A stretch of DNA of 64,000 nt from Amycolatopsis oliviviridis (lineage in GTDB: Bacteria > Actinomycetota > Actinomycetes > Mycobacteriales > Pseudonocardiaceae), in contig NZ_BNAY01000001.1 in assembly GCF_014654365.1 (NCBI RefSeq), positions 62,001 through 126,000 of the forward strand, written 5' to 3'. Each line of letters opens with the position of its first letter. Positions within the stretch are counted from its first letter, which is position 1. Under the pieces are notes generated by a model. That model worked only from the letters and a program-made list of their open reading frames with translations. It was not told where the DNA came from and searched no databases. Positions 35,022-45,300 of this stretch are shown here, piece by piece. The position numbers and the translations under genes are program-made.

Positions 35022-35404
35022 CTGGCGTGGGGATGCCGGGCTCGTATTTCTGAATCGATTTCGGCGAATTTTTCGACGGTTTTCTGTACGCGTATTCCGG
35101 TATGGTGTCGGTTAATATCCGACAATTACCGAGCGTAATCGATCGAATGTCCATAGTGGCCAGAGGTCGGGTGAAAAATACTGACTTTGCTGCCACTTTG
35201 CCGGGAACGCCTGGGTTGCTGCATCGTATGGTCCAAGATCGATAGGCCATTCGAACCAAATCGAAGGAACTCGTATTCCTCCGCGAGGCCGGTCGTCTTA
35301 ACCTTGCGTAATTCTTCGCCTGAATGGTCACTGGGGAGCAAGATGAAGTCCACGTCGTTGTTGTCGCGCGCCCGAAAAACCTCGGAGCGAGTGCTCGACG
35401 CCCG
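35022..35404. other. A/T-richer spacer upstream of the NRPS-PKS operon
   Basis: This 383-nt stretch is clearly poorer in GC than the flanking genes and is the only available promoter region for the 24-kb operon. It contains the inverted repeat at 35106-35124. Short open frames exist on both strands but have weak codon bias and no ribosome-binding sites, so I do not call them genes. Confidence 0.55.
35106..35124. promoter_or_regulatory. inverted repeat upstream of the NRPS-PKS operon
   Basis: TGTCGG-TTAATAT-CCGACA, perfect 6-bp arms around an A/T spacer, about 280 nt before the first NRPS start. It is a candidate operator or activator site for the cluster. No cluster-linked regulator gene is present in the window. 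Confidence 0.4.
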
Positions 35405-38400
35405 ATGACACAAGCTGGCTGCATCAGCCGATTCGACGTGCACGCCCGGCACTCGCCCGACCGGATCGCGGTGTTCGAGCATGGCACCGGGCTCACCTAC
35501 GCCCGGCTCGCCGGGCTCGCGGGTGGGCGCGCGCTGCGGTTGCGCGACGCCGGTGTCCGGCCGGGGGATCGGGTCGGGCTCGTCACCGGGCACGGCAGCG
35601 CCGCGATCGCGGCGATCTTCGGCACCCTCGCCGCGGGCTGCACTTACGTCCCGCTGGACCCGACCTTTCCCCGGGAGCGTCTCGAGTACCAGCTCGCGGC
35701 CGCGCGGGTGACCGCCGTGCTCGCGGACCCGGAGTACGTCGAGCTGGCGGAGTCCTTGTGCCGCAACGGATCCGCGCGGCTCGTGCGCTCGGGCACGGAG
35801 ACCGCGCCGCTCCCGGTGTCCGAATCCGATCCGGACAGCCCGGCGTACGTGCTCTTCACCTCCGGGTCCACCGGCTGGCCGAAGGCCGTCGCGCAGACCC
35901 ACCGCAACCTCCTGCACGTCGTCGACAACCAGATCGCCGCGCTCGGCATCACCGCGGCCGATCGGCTCAGCCTGCTCGCGTCGTTCGGCTTCGACGCGGC
36001 GATCCCGGACCTCTACCCGGCCCTGCTCAGCGGAGCCGCGCTCGTACCGATCGACCTGCGCGCGCACGGCCTCGCCCACGCCGCGCGCGAGCTGGCCCGG
36101 CACGAGGTGACCGTCTACCACTCGACGCCCACGGTCTACCGGCACCTGCTCGACGTCCTCGGCGAGACCGGCCTCCCGTCCGTGCGGACCGTGCTGCTCG
36201 GCGGCGAGCAGGCGACCCACGCCGACGTCCGCCGCGGCCGGTTCGCGCCGGAGTGCGTGTTCGTCAACGGCTACGGCGCCACCGAGGTGACCTTCGCCGC
36301 GCACTACCGGACGACCGCCGCCGAACTGGGCCCGGACGCCGACGGGCCCCTGCCGATCGGGCGCGCGCTGCCCGGGTTCACGCTCACGGTGCTGGACAGC
36401 GGCGAACTCGAAGTGCGCGGGCGGCACCTCGTCGACGGCTACCTCGACCAGCCGAGCCCGGCGTTCGGGGTGACCGCCGACGGCGATCGTCGTTACCGGA
36501 CCGGCGACCTCGGCCGGCTGCTGCCGGACGGGAACCTCGTCTGCCTCGGCAGGCTCGACCGGCAGGTCAAGATCCGCGGCTTCCGGGTGGAGCCTGCCGA
36601 GATCGAGGCCCGGCTCGCCGAACAGACCGGCGTGGCCGAAGCCCGCGCGATCGTGCGCGACGGCGACCTGCTCGCCTACGTGACCGCCGCCGGCCCGCGT
36701 CCGGACGGCCGGGTGCTGCGGGCCGCGCTGGCGGACGTCCTGCCCGGCCACTCGGTACCCGTGGCCGTCGCGGTGCTGGACGGTTTTCCGCTGACCGTCA
36801 CCGGAAAACTCGACGAACTGGCGCTCCCGGACCCGCGGGCGACGACGACCGTCCCGGCCGAGCGGCTGACCCCGGCCGAGGAACGCGTGCACCGGATCTG
36901 GTGCGAGGTGCTGGGCCGTGACCGGGTCGGGCGCAGCGAGGCGTTCTTCGACACCGGCGGCGACTCGCTGCGGCTCGGGCAGGTGCAGGTACGGCTGGCC
37001 GACGAGTTCGAGCTGGACGTCCCGCTGCTCGCGCTGTTCGAGCGCACGACGATCGCCGGGCAGGCCGCCTGGCTCACGGAGTCCACTTCGGACACTCAGC
37101 TGCCTGGTGCCGCCGAGGAGCAGACCGGGGATCTCATCGCCGTCGTCGGGCTTGCCTGCCGGTTCCCCGGCGCGCCGGACGCCGCCTCGTTCTGGTGGAA
37201 CCTCTGCGCGGGCGTCGACTCGATCCACGACTACGCCGACGACGAGCTGGCCGCGCTGGGCATCGGGCCGGGCCTGCGTGCCGATCCGGCGTACGTGCGG
37301 GCGGGTGGCCGGATCGAAGGCGTCGAGGAGTTCGACGCCGGGTTCTTCGGGTTCACCGCCGACGAAGCCGCGCGGACCGACCCGCAGCACCGGCTGTTCC
37401 TCGAAACGGCGTGGCAGGCACTGGAGGACGCGGGACGCGACCCCGCCGCCGAGACCGGGCCGGTCGGGGTGTTCACGGCCGCCTCGGTGAATCGCTACTT
37501 CCTGTTCCACCTGTTCGGCAACCCGGCGGTGACCGGCGACGTCGACCCGGACGACTGGGAGGGGCGGCTGACCGGCCGCCAGCTCACCGACCACCTGCCC
37601 GGCCAGGTCGCCTACCGGCTCGGGCTGACCGGGCCGGCGGTGGCCGTGCAGAGCGCGTGCTCCAGCTCGCTCGCGGCGGTGGCGCTGGCCGCGCAGAGCC
37701 TCGCGGACTATCGGTGCGACGTCGCGCTGGCCGGCGGGGCGAGCGTGACGTGGCCGCGATACCGCGGCGGCGGGCTCGTCTCGCCGGACGGCCGGTGCCG
37801 CGCGTTCGACGTCGCCGCGGCGGGCGCCGGGTTCAGCTCGGGCGCCGGGGTGCTCGTGCTGCGGCGCCTGTCGGACGCACTCGCCGACCGCGACCACGTC
37901 TACGCCGTGCTGCCCGGCTGGGCGATCACGAACGACGGCCCGGACCGCGCGGGCTACGCCGTGCCGGGACCGGCCGGACAGGCGGCCGCCGTGGCCGAGG
38001 CGATGGCCGTCGCCGAGGTCGCCCCGGACGAGGTCGCGCTGCTCGAAGCCCACGGCAGCGGCACCCCGCTGGGTGACGCGATCGAGGTGGCCGCGCTCAA
38101 CCGCGTCTACGGGGACACGCTGCCCGAAACGTGTGCGCTGGGCTCGGTGAAGACGAACATCGGGCACCTCGACGCGGCGGCGGGCATCGCCGGGCTGATC
38201 AAGGCCGTGTTGTCCGTGCGGCACGGCGTCATCCCGCCGAGCCCGCACTTCACGGCCCCGCATCCGGAGGTCGATCTGGCGGGCGGCCCCTGGTACGTCC
38301 CGGCGAAGGCCACCGACTGGCCTGTCCGCGAGCGGCGGGTGGCCGGGGTCAGCTCGTTCGGCATGGGCGGCACGAACGTGCACGTGATCGTGGAAGAGGC

Positions 38401-38842
38401 CCCGGCCGTCCCACCACGGCAGGCGGTGAGCGGCCCGTTCGTCCTGCCGGTGTCCGCGCGTGACGCGAAAGCGTTGCGCGAGGCGGTGTCCCGGCTGCGT
38501 GACCGGCTCGCCACCGACGCGCCGGACCTCGGGGACGCGGCGTACACGCTTTCGGTCCGGCGGACGTTCGCGTGCCGGGCCGCCGTGGTGGCGGACTCGG
38601 TCGCGTCGGCGGTCGCCGCGCTCGACGCGTTGCTGGCGAACGGAACCGACGTCGAGGGACCCGCCGGGGCGATGCGAGACCTGGCCGTCCACTGGGCCGG
38701 GGGCGGCGAGGCCGAGTGGGCCGCGCGGTTCGCGGGCGGGGAACCGGGCCGCGTCCCGTTGCCGGGTTATCCGTTCCAGCGGGAGCGGCACTGGATCGAC
38801 CCACCGCTTCACCACACATCAGATCAGGAGAGCCCTCGGTGA
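35405..38842 (+). CDS. hybrid NRPS-PKS loading protein, A-PCP-KS with excised AT
   Basis: This protein is 1145 aa. A domain is about 1-480: A3 reads FTSGSTGWPKAV (Ala where Gly is usual), A5 reads NGYGATE. PCP is about 485-565 (Ser in GGDSLRL). KS is about 575-1000, with the triad in SACSSSL, EAHGSGT and NIGHL intact. The KS-to-AT linker follows and runs straight into a post-AT linker (PLPGYPFQRERHW); no GHSxG acyltransferase and no ACP lie between. With no C domain first, this is the starter module. The eyeballed pocket code is D-A-P-H-L-G-G-F-A-K, which I cannot match to a known amino acid. The start could instead be ATG 35324; neither has a good ribosome-binding site. Confidence 0.85.
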   Translation: MTQAGCISRFDVHARHSPDRIAVFEHGTGLTYARLAGLAGGRALRLRDAGVRPGDRVGLVTGHGSAAIAAIFGTLAAGCTYVPLDPTFPRERLEYQLAAARVTAVLADPEYVELAESLCRNGSARLVRSGTETAPLPVSESDPDSPAYVLFTSGSTGWPKAVAQTHRNLLHVVDNQIAALGITAADRLSLLASFGFDAAIPDLYPALLSGAALVPIDLRAHGLAHAARELARHEVTVYHSTPTVYRHLLDVLGETGLPSVRTVLLGGEQATHADVRRGRFAPECVFVNGYGATEVTFAAHYRTTAAELGPDADGPLPIGRALPGFTLTVLDSGELEVRGRHLVDGYLDQPSPAFGVTADGDRRYRTGDLGRLLPDGNLVCLGRLDRQVKIRGFRVEPAEIEARLAEQTGVAEARAIVRDGDLLAYVTAAGPRPDGRVLRAALADVLPGHSVPVAVAVLDGFPLTVTGKLDELALPDPRATTTVPAERLTPAEERVHRIWCEVLGRDRVGRSEAFFDTGGDSLRLGQVQVRLADEFELDVPLLALFERTTIAGQAAWLTESTSDTQLPGAAEEQTGDLIAVVGLACRFPGAPDAASFWWNLCAGVDSIHDYADDELAALGIGPGLRADPAYVRAGGRIEGVEEFDAGFFGFTADEAARTDPQHRLFLETAWQALEDAGRDPAAETGPVGVFTAASVNRYFLFHLFGNPAVTGDVDPDDWEGRLTGRQLTDHLPGQVAYRLGLTGPAVAVQSACSSSLAAVALAAQSLADYRCDVALAGGASVTWPRYRGGGLVSPDGRCRAFDVAAAGAGFSSGAGVLVLRRLSDALADRDHVYAVLPGWAITNDGPDRAGYAVPGPAGQAAAVAEAMAVAEVAPDEVALLEAHGSGTPLGDAIEVAALNRVYGDTLPETCALGSVKTNIGHLDAAAGIAGLIKAVLSVRHGVIPPSPHFTAPHPEVDLAGGPWYVPAKATDWPVRERRVAGVSSFGMGGTNVHVIVEEAPAVPPRQAVSGPFVLPVSARDAKALREAVSRLRDRLATDAPDLGDAAYTLSVRRTFACRAAVVADSVASAVAALDALLANGTDVEGPAGAMRDLAVHWAGGGEAEWAARFAGGEPGRVPLPGYPFQRERHWIDPPLHHTSDQESPR

Positions 38843-41800
38843 CCGACACCTTGCCCGTCGCGGGTGGCCACGGCCCGCCACTGTCCTATCCGGACACCAC
38901 GCTCACCGGGCTGATCCTCGCCCAGGCCGCGCGCACCCCGGACGCCGTCGCCGTCCGGCAGGGCGACGCCCGGCTCACCTATGGCGAACTGGTCGCGTCG
39001 GCGACCGGCGTCGCCCGGCTGCTGTGGTCCCGGGGTGCCGGGCCCGGCACCCGTGTCGGCGTCTGCGCCGACCGGCGGCCGGAGCTGATCTCGACCGTCG
39101 TGGGCGTGCTGCTGTCCGGGGCCGCCTACGTGCCGCTCGAACCCGGCGGCCCGAAGGCCCGGCTGGCCGAAATCGCCGCGGACGCCGGGATCTCCTTCGT
39201 CGTCGGCGACTGTGCGAAAGCCGAGTTCGGGGCCACGGAAGGCATCGAGGCTCTCGACGTTCCCCCGCCCGCGGACGGGCCCGCCGAGTGCCCCGCCGGG
39301 CCGGACGACCTCGTCCACCTCCTCTACACCTCCGGCTCCACCGGCCGCCCCAAGGGCGTGCTGACCAGCCACCGCAACGTGGTCGCGTTCGTCACCGGAT
39401 TCGCCGCCGCCCTCGGGATCCGGCCCGGCGCCCGGGCGCTCGGCATCTCCTCACTCGCCTTCGACGCCTTCACCATGGACGTGTTCGTCCCGCTGGCGCA
39501 CGGCGGATCGGTCCAGCTCGCCGGCGCCGCCGACCGGGCCGATCCCGAACGGCTGCGGCGGTTCCTCGTCGAGCACGACGTCGAGTGGGGCTTCGTCACG
39601 CCGACCCTGCTGTCCATGGTGGACCCCGCGGCCGTCCCCGGCTGGCGCGTCGTCGCCTGCGGTGGCGAGCCGGTGCCCGCGGACCTCGCCGCGCGCTGGC
39701 TGCCCGGCAGACGGTTCTTCAACGCCTACGGCCCGACCGAGACCACCGTGGTGGTCGTCACCGACGAGGTCACCGGCATCCCCGCCGACCCCTTGCCGCT
39801 CGGCCGTCCCACGCCGAATCACCGGGCGTACGTCGTGGACGCCGAGCTGCGGCCGGTCGCGCCCGGCGAGATCGGCGAACTGCTCATCGGCGGTCCGGGC
39901 CTCGCGCTCGGCTACCTCGGCAGCCCGGAACTGACCGCCGCGAAGTTCGTCGAAGACCCGATCGTGCCGGGGGAGCGGCTCTACCGCACCGGCGACCTGG
40001 CCCGCGAGCTGCCCGACGGCCGTCTCGAGTTCGCCGGGCGCGCCGACCGGCAGGTGAAGGTCCGCGGCCAGCGGATCGAGCTGGGCGAGGTGGAGGCCGC
40101 GCTCATGACTCACCCGGACGTCGAGGCCGCCGCCGTGACGGCCGTCCCCGGGCCGGCGGGCACCCGGCTGGTGGCCTTCCTGGCACCGGCGTCCGCACCG
40201 TCCGATGTGGACGAACTCGGCCGGGACCGGCTCACCGCGGCGATGTGCCCGGCCGCGGTCCGGGTGCTCGACCGCCTGCCGGTCAACCCGGTCACCGGCA
40301 AGATCGACCGGCCCGCGCTGCGCGACCTGGCCGAAGCGGCGCTGGCGGGACAACGGGAGGACCTCGGCCCGCTCGGCACCCCGGCCGAACGCGCGGTCGC
40401 GGCGATCTGGCGGCGGGTGCTCGGCGATGGCGCGGGGACGGATTTCCTGGCCTCCGGCGGGAATTCGATCGCCGCGATGCGCCTGGTCGCGGCGCTGCGG
40501 GCGGAGCTGGCCGCGGACGTCGCCACGGAGGACGTCCTCGCGGGCGGCACTCTCGACGGGCTCACCCGGCGGGTCGCGGCCGCGACGCCGCTGACCGGGC
40601 CGGGGCTGACCACCGGGCACGCGCCCGCGCTGTCCCCGCCGCAGCGGCGGCTGTGGTTCCTCGACCAGCTCGCCCCGGACGCGGCGCCGTACAACATCGC
40701 GATGGCGTTCCGGCTGACCGGCGCGCTGGACGTCGACGCGCTGCGCCACGCCTTGCGCGCGGTCACCGAGCGGCACGACGTGCTCCGCTGGCGGATCCGG
40801 GCCGTCGACGGCGTGCCGCTGGCGGATCGCCTGCCGACGGCGGACGTTCCGCTGCCGGTGGCGCCGGTGACCGAGGACGGGCTGCGGGCCCGGCTGGCCG
40901 CCGACGCCGCGACGCCGGTGCACCTCGACCGGGAGGCTCCCTGGCGCGTGCGGCTCTACCGGCTCGGCGAGACGGAGCACGTGCTCGGCTTCACGCTGCA
41001 TCACGCGGTGTTCGACGGCTGGTCGCAGGACCTGCTCTGCGCCGACCTGTCGGCGGCCTACCGGGGCGAGCCGCTGCCACCGCCGGTGGCGTCCTACGCG
41101 GACTACGCGGTGTGGCGGGCCGGACGTGACGAACGCCGGGAGGCCGTCGACGTCGCCTGGTGGACCGGACATCTCGCCGGTGCGCCATCCACAGTGGACA
41201 TTCCGCGCGACCGGCCGCGCCCGGCCGTGCAGACCTACCGGGGCGCGAGCCTGCGTCAGTCCTTTCCGGACGGTGCCGCCGAGTCGGTCCGGGCGCTGGC
41301 CGCCCGCACCGGCACGACGCGCGCCGGGGTGCTGCTCGCCGCGTTCGGCCAGCTGCTGCGACGGCTCACCGGCGCGACCGACCACCTGGTCGCCACGGTC
41401 GTCGCGGACCGGCAGCTCGCCGAGTGCCAGGAGATCGCGGGGTTCTTCGTGGACATCGTGCCGGTGCGGTTGCGGGCCGACGACACCGCGGACTTCGCCA
41501 CGCAAGTCCGCGACGGCGGCGCGGAACTCCTCGCCGCGACCGCGCATCCGGCCGCGCCGGTCGAGCGGCTCGTCGAGGCACTCGGTGTGCCCCGCGATCC
41601 CGCGCACGCCCCGCTGGTGCAGGTGATGTTCAACGTCCTGAACTTCGCCGAGCCGCGGCTGGACCTGCCCGGCGTGGCCTCGGCGTGGCTGCCGGTCGAC
41701 AAGCCGGGGTCACCGTTCGACCTGACGGTGTACGTCCACGACGACGGCGTCGAACTGCTGTACAACCCGGACCTGTTCGACCACGCCCGGATGGCCGGGC

Positions 41801-42300
41801 TCGCCGAGGACTACGTCGCTCTGCTCGGCGCGCTGGCCGCGGCGCCGGACGCGCCGGTCGGGACGAGCGTGCCGGAGCTGCCGCGGGCGGCTGTCCGCAC
41901 GGCCGCGCCCGCCGCGACGATCCGCGTGCTGGCACAGCCGCCGTCGGTGACCGCGGACCCGGCGGCGCTCGCCACGACCGAGGCCGTGATCGCCCGTGCC
42001 TGGTGCGACGTCCTCGGCGTCGCCGAAGTCGGGCACACCGACAACTTCTTCGACGTGGGCGGGCATTCGCTCGCCCTGGCCCGGGTGCACGCCCAGATCA
42101 CCGCCCGGCTCGCCCGCCGGATCCCGATGGTCGACCTGTTCAGCCACCCCACCGTCCGTGCCCTCGCCGCGCACCTGCACTCCGGCGGCGGTGGCGCCGT
42201 TCCGGAGCTGGCCCGCGCCGCCGAACGCGTCGCGGCCCGCCGCGGCCGCATCCAGACCAGAAGACCCCGTCGCACCGCCGGCCCGGCCGGTCCCGAATAG
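38839..42300 (+). CDS. NRPS, unusual order A-PCP-C-PCP
   Basis: This 1153-aa protein starts at GTG 38839, overlapping the previous stop, with AGGAG upstream. A domain is about 20-500 (YTSGSTGRPKG, NAYGPTE, VTGKID). The first PCP Ser is in SGGNSIA near 539. C domain is about 595-1020 with an intact HHAVFDG. The second PCP Ser is in VGGHSLA near 1075. The eyeballed code is D-A-M-F-A-G-A-V-V-K, with no confident match. The second carrier has no A domain on this protein; it must be loaded in trans or by the single A domain. It sits between a KS-ending protein and a KS-starting PKS, so chain order may not be strictly linear. Confidence 0.85.
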   Translation: MTDTLPVAGGHGPPLSYPDTTLTGLILAQAARTPDAVAVRQGDARLTYGELVASATGVARLLWSRGAGPGTRVGVCADRRPELISTVVGVLLSGAAYVPLEPGGPKARLAEIAADAGISFVVGDCAKAEFGATEGIEALDVPPPADGPAECPAGPDDLVHLLYTSGSTGRPKGVLTSHRNVVAFVTGFAAALGIRPGARALGISSLAFDAFTMDVFVPLAHGGSVQLAGAADRADPERLRRFLVEHDVEWGFVTPTLLSMVDPAAVPGWRVVACGGEPVPADLAARWLPGRRFFNAYGPTETTVVVVTDEVTGIPADPLPLGRPTPNHRAYVVDAELRPVAPGEIGELLIGGPGLALGYLGSPELTAAKFVEDPIVPGERLYRTGDLARELPDGRLEFAGRADRQVKVRGQRIELGEVEAALMTHPDVEAAAVTAVPGPAGTRLVAFLAPASAPSDVDELGRDRLTAAMCPAAVRVLDRLPVNPVTGKIDRPALRDLAEAALAGQREDLGPLGTPAERAVAAIWRRVLGDGAGTDFLASGGNSIAAMRLVAALRAELAADVATEDVLAGGTLDGLTRRVAAATPLTGPGLTTGHAPALSPPQRRLWFLDQLAPDAAPYNIAMAFRLTGALDVDALRHALRAVTERHDVLRWRIRAVDGVPLADRLPTADVPLPVAPVTEDGLRARLAADAATPVHLDREAPWRVRLYRLGETEHVLGFTLHHAVFDGWSQDLLCADLSAAYRGEPLPPPVASYADYAVWRAGRDERREAVDVAWWTGHLAGAPSTVDIPRDRPRPAVQTYRGASLRQSFPDGAAESVRALAARTGTTRAGVLLAAFGQLLRRLTGATDHLVATVVADRQLAECQEIAGFFVDIVPVRLRADDTADFATQVRDGGAELLAATAHPAAPVERLVEALGVPRDPAHAPLVQVMFNVLNFAEPRLDLPGVASAWLPVDKPGSPFDLTVYVHDDGVELLYNPDLFDHARMAGLAEDYVALLGALAAAPDAPVGTSVPELPRAAVRTAAPAATIRVLAQPPSVTADPAALATTEAVIARAWCDVLGVAEVGHTDNFFDVGGHSLALARVHAQITARLARRIPMVDLFSHPTVRALAAHLHSGGGGAVPELARAAERVAARRGRIQTRRPRRTAGPAGPE

Positions 42301-42310
42301 GAGCACCACC

Positions 42311-45300
42311 GTGACCCACCTTCCCGAAACCGGCACCGGCGATCCCGGAGCCGAACCGATCGCGATCGTCGGACTGGACGTACGCGTGCCCGGCGCGCGT
42401 GACGCGTGGCAGTTCTGGCGCAACCTCGTCGACGGCGTCGAGTCGATCGTGCCCGCCACCCGCGAGGAGATGATCGCCCGCGGCGCCGCACCGGACACCG
42501 TGGACGATCCGAGCTGGGTGAACGCCACCGCCGTGGTCGACGGCTTCGACGAGTTCGACGCGGAGCTGTTCGGCATGACCAGCCGCGAGGCCGAGATCAC
42601 CGACCCGCAGCATCGGCTGTTCCTCCAGTCGTGCCACGCCGCGCTGACCGACGCTGGCTACGACCCGGCCCGCTTCGACGGCGCGATCGGCGTCTACGGC
42701 GGGTCAGGGGGCACCGGCTACCTGAAGGAGAACCTGCTGCGCAACGAGCGGATCCTCGCCTCGCAGCACGGCGGCATCGGCATCTCGACCGGCAATCAGC
42801 CGAGCTACCTGACGACCTCGGTGTCGTACAAGCTCAACCTGCGCGGCCCGAGCCTCGCGGTGTTCACCGCCTGCTCGACGTCCCTGGTCGCGGTGCACCT
42901 GGCCTGCGAGGCGCTGCGCAACGGCGAGTGCGACATGGCGCTGGCCGGCGGGGTCAACATCGAGATGCCGCACGGCATCGGCTACATGGGCGTCGAAGGC
43001 TTCACCTCACCGGACGGCCACGTGCGCGCGTTCGACGCGGACGCCAACGGCACGGTCTGGAGCAGCGGCGTCGGGGTCGTGCTGGTGAAGCGGCTGTCGC
43101 AGGCGATCGAGGACGGCGACCACATCCGGGGTGTCGTGCTGGGCAACGCGATCAACAACGACGGCGCCACCAAGGTCGGCTTCTCCGCGCCCAGTGTGTC
43201 CGGGCAGACGGAGGCGGTCGCGCAGGCCGTCGGCATGGCCGGTGTCGATCCGCGCACCATCGGCTACGTCGAGGCGCACGGCACCGGCACCGCGCTGGGC
43301 GATCCGATCGAGATCACCGCACTGTCCACTGTGTACGGAAACGGGGTCGCGGACACCGGCTGGTGCGCGATCGGCTCGGTGAAGTCGAACATCGGCCACC
43401 TGTCCCAGGCGGCGGGCGTGGTGTCGTTGATCAAGGCCGTGCTCGTCATGGAACACGGGCTGATCCCGCCGACCGTCAACTACCACGAACCCAACCCGGG
43501 TATCGACTTCCCGGCGAGTCCGTTCTACCCGGCGCGTGAGGTGAAGAAGTGGGAGGCGGGCCCGGCGCCGCGGCGGGCGGGCGTCAGCTCGTTCGGCGTC
43601 GGCGGCACCAACGCGCACGTCGTGCTGGAGGAGGCGCCGGTCCCTCAGCGGCGCCGGACGCCGCACCCGGCGCACCTGTTGCGGGTGTCGGCCAACACCG
43701 CGGAAGCACTCTCGGCCGCGGTCGACCGGCTGGCCGAGCGGCTGGCCGGGGACGTCGACCTCGACCTCGCCGACGTGGCCCACACCCTGGCCGCCGGGCG
43801 CACCGAGTACCCGCACCGCGCGGTCGTCGTCGCACGTGACCCGGAGGACGCGGTCGACGGGCTGCGTGACTCCCGGCGCCTAGTGTCCGCGCAGGCCGGG
43901 GAGACGAACGTGGCGTTCCTCTTCCCCGGACAGGGTTCCCAGTACGGCGGGATGGGCGCCGAGCTGTACGAGGCCGAGCCGGTGTTCGCCGCGGCCGTCG
44001 ACGAGTGCCTGCGGCTGCTCGAACCCGGGCTGCCCGAGCTGCGCGACCTGATCTTCCGACCCGGTGGCGAGCAGGCGCTGCGGGAAACCCGCGTGACCCA
44101 GCCCGCGCTGTTCGTCGTCGAGTACGCGCTGGCGAAGCTGTGGCAGAGCTGGGGCGTGCGGCCCGCGACGATGATCGGCCACTCGGTCGGCGAGTACGTC
44201 GCCGCCACCGTCGCCGGGGTCTTCACCCTGCCGGACGCGCTGAACCTGGTCGCCACGCGCGGCCGCCTGATGCAGTCGATGCCCGCCGGGGCGATGCTGG
44301 CCGTCCAGCTCGACGAGGAGAGCGTCGCCACGCGGCTGCCGGGCAGCCTCGCGATAGCCGGGGTGAACGGACCCGGCACGTGCGTCGTGGCCGGGCCGTC
44401 GGACGCGGTCGCGGACTTCGCGGCAACGCTCAAGGCCAGCGGCGTGCAGTGCCGCGAGCTGGTGACCTCGCACGCGTTCCACTCGCCGATGATGGACCCG
44501 GTCCTCGCCGAGTTCACCGAAGCCGTCGCCGCCGTCACCCGCACCGCGCCCGCGCTGCCGTTCCTGTCGAACGTCACCGGCGACTGGATCACCGACGCCC
44601 AGGCCGCCGACCCCGCCTACTGGGCCTCCCACCTGCGTCAGGCCGTCCGGTTCGGGGACTGCGTCAAGACGCTGTTCGCGCGCGGCGGCCGCTGGGCGCT
44701 CCTCGAATGCGGCCCGGGTCATCAGCTGGCCGGGCTCGCCCGCGGCCAGGTCCCGAAGGGGATGCCCGCGCCGCAGCCGAGCCTGCCGGGCCGCACCGAG
44801 CGCATCGGCGACGTCGAAACACTGTATGGCGCCGCCGGTCTCTTGTGGACGAACGGGGTTTCCCTGGAACCGCGGACTTTCGGCGCTTCCGGCCACCGGG
44901 TACCGCTGCCCGGCTACCCGTACGCGCGCACCCGGTACTGGGTCGATCCGGATCCGGTCACGGACGCCCGGCCCGCGCGGTCGAGCGGTCCGCTGCCCCT
45001 GTCCGAGTGGTTCGCGGTCCCGGCGTGGCGGCAGGCCGAACCGGATCTGAGACACGAGGCCTTCTCGAACGCGCTCGTCTTCACCGCCGACGGAGTCCTG
45101 CCCGGACTGCTGCGCGACGCGGGTGTGACGGTCACCGAGGTGCGTCCCGGTGACGGGTTCACCGCGGCGGAGACCGGATTCACCGTGCGTCCCGGGGTAC
45201 GCGAGGACTACGACGCGCTCGTGGCCGCGCTGCCCGCCCGGCCCGAGCGGGTCGTGCACGCCTGGACGCTGGCCGGGGACGAGCGCGGCATGGCCGCCCA

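Noticed and set aside
35126..35370. Minus-strand peptide (DFILLPSDHSGEELRK...) in the leader of the NRPS-PKS operon
   Set aside because: It looks protein-like for about 45 codons but has poor GC bias at third positions, no ribosome-binding site and no start of its own.
35126..38815. Very long minus-strand open frame across the first NRPS-PKS gene
   Set aside because: High-GC genes leave the complementary frame open; its translation is Arg/Gly/His-rich with no domains, while the plus strand encodes clear A, PCP and KS domains. The same applies to 43880-47443, 47359-50700 and 52755-56015.
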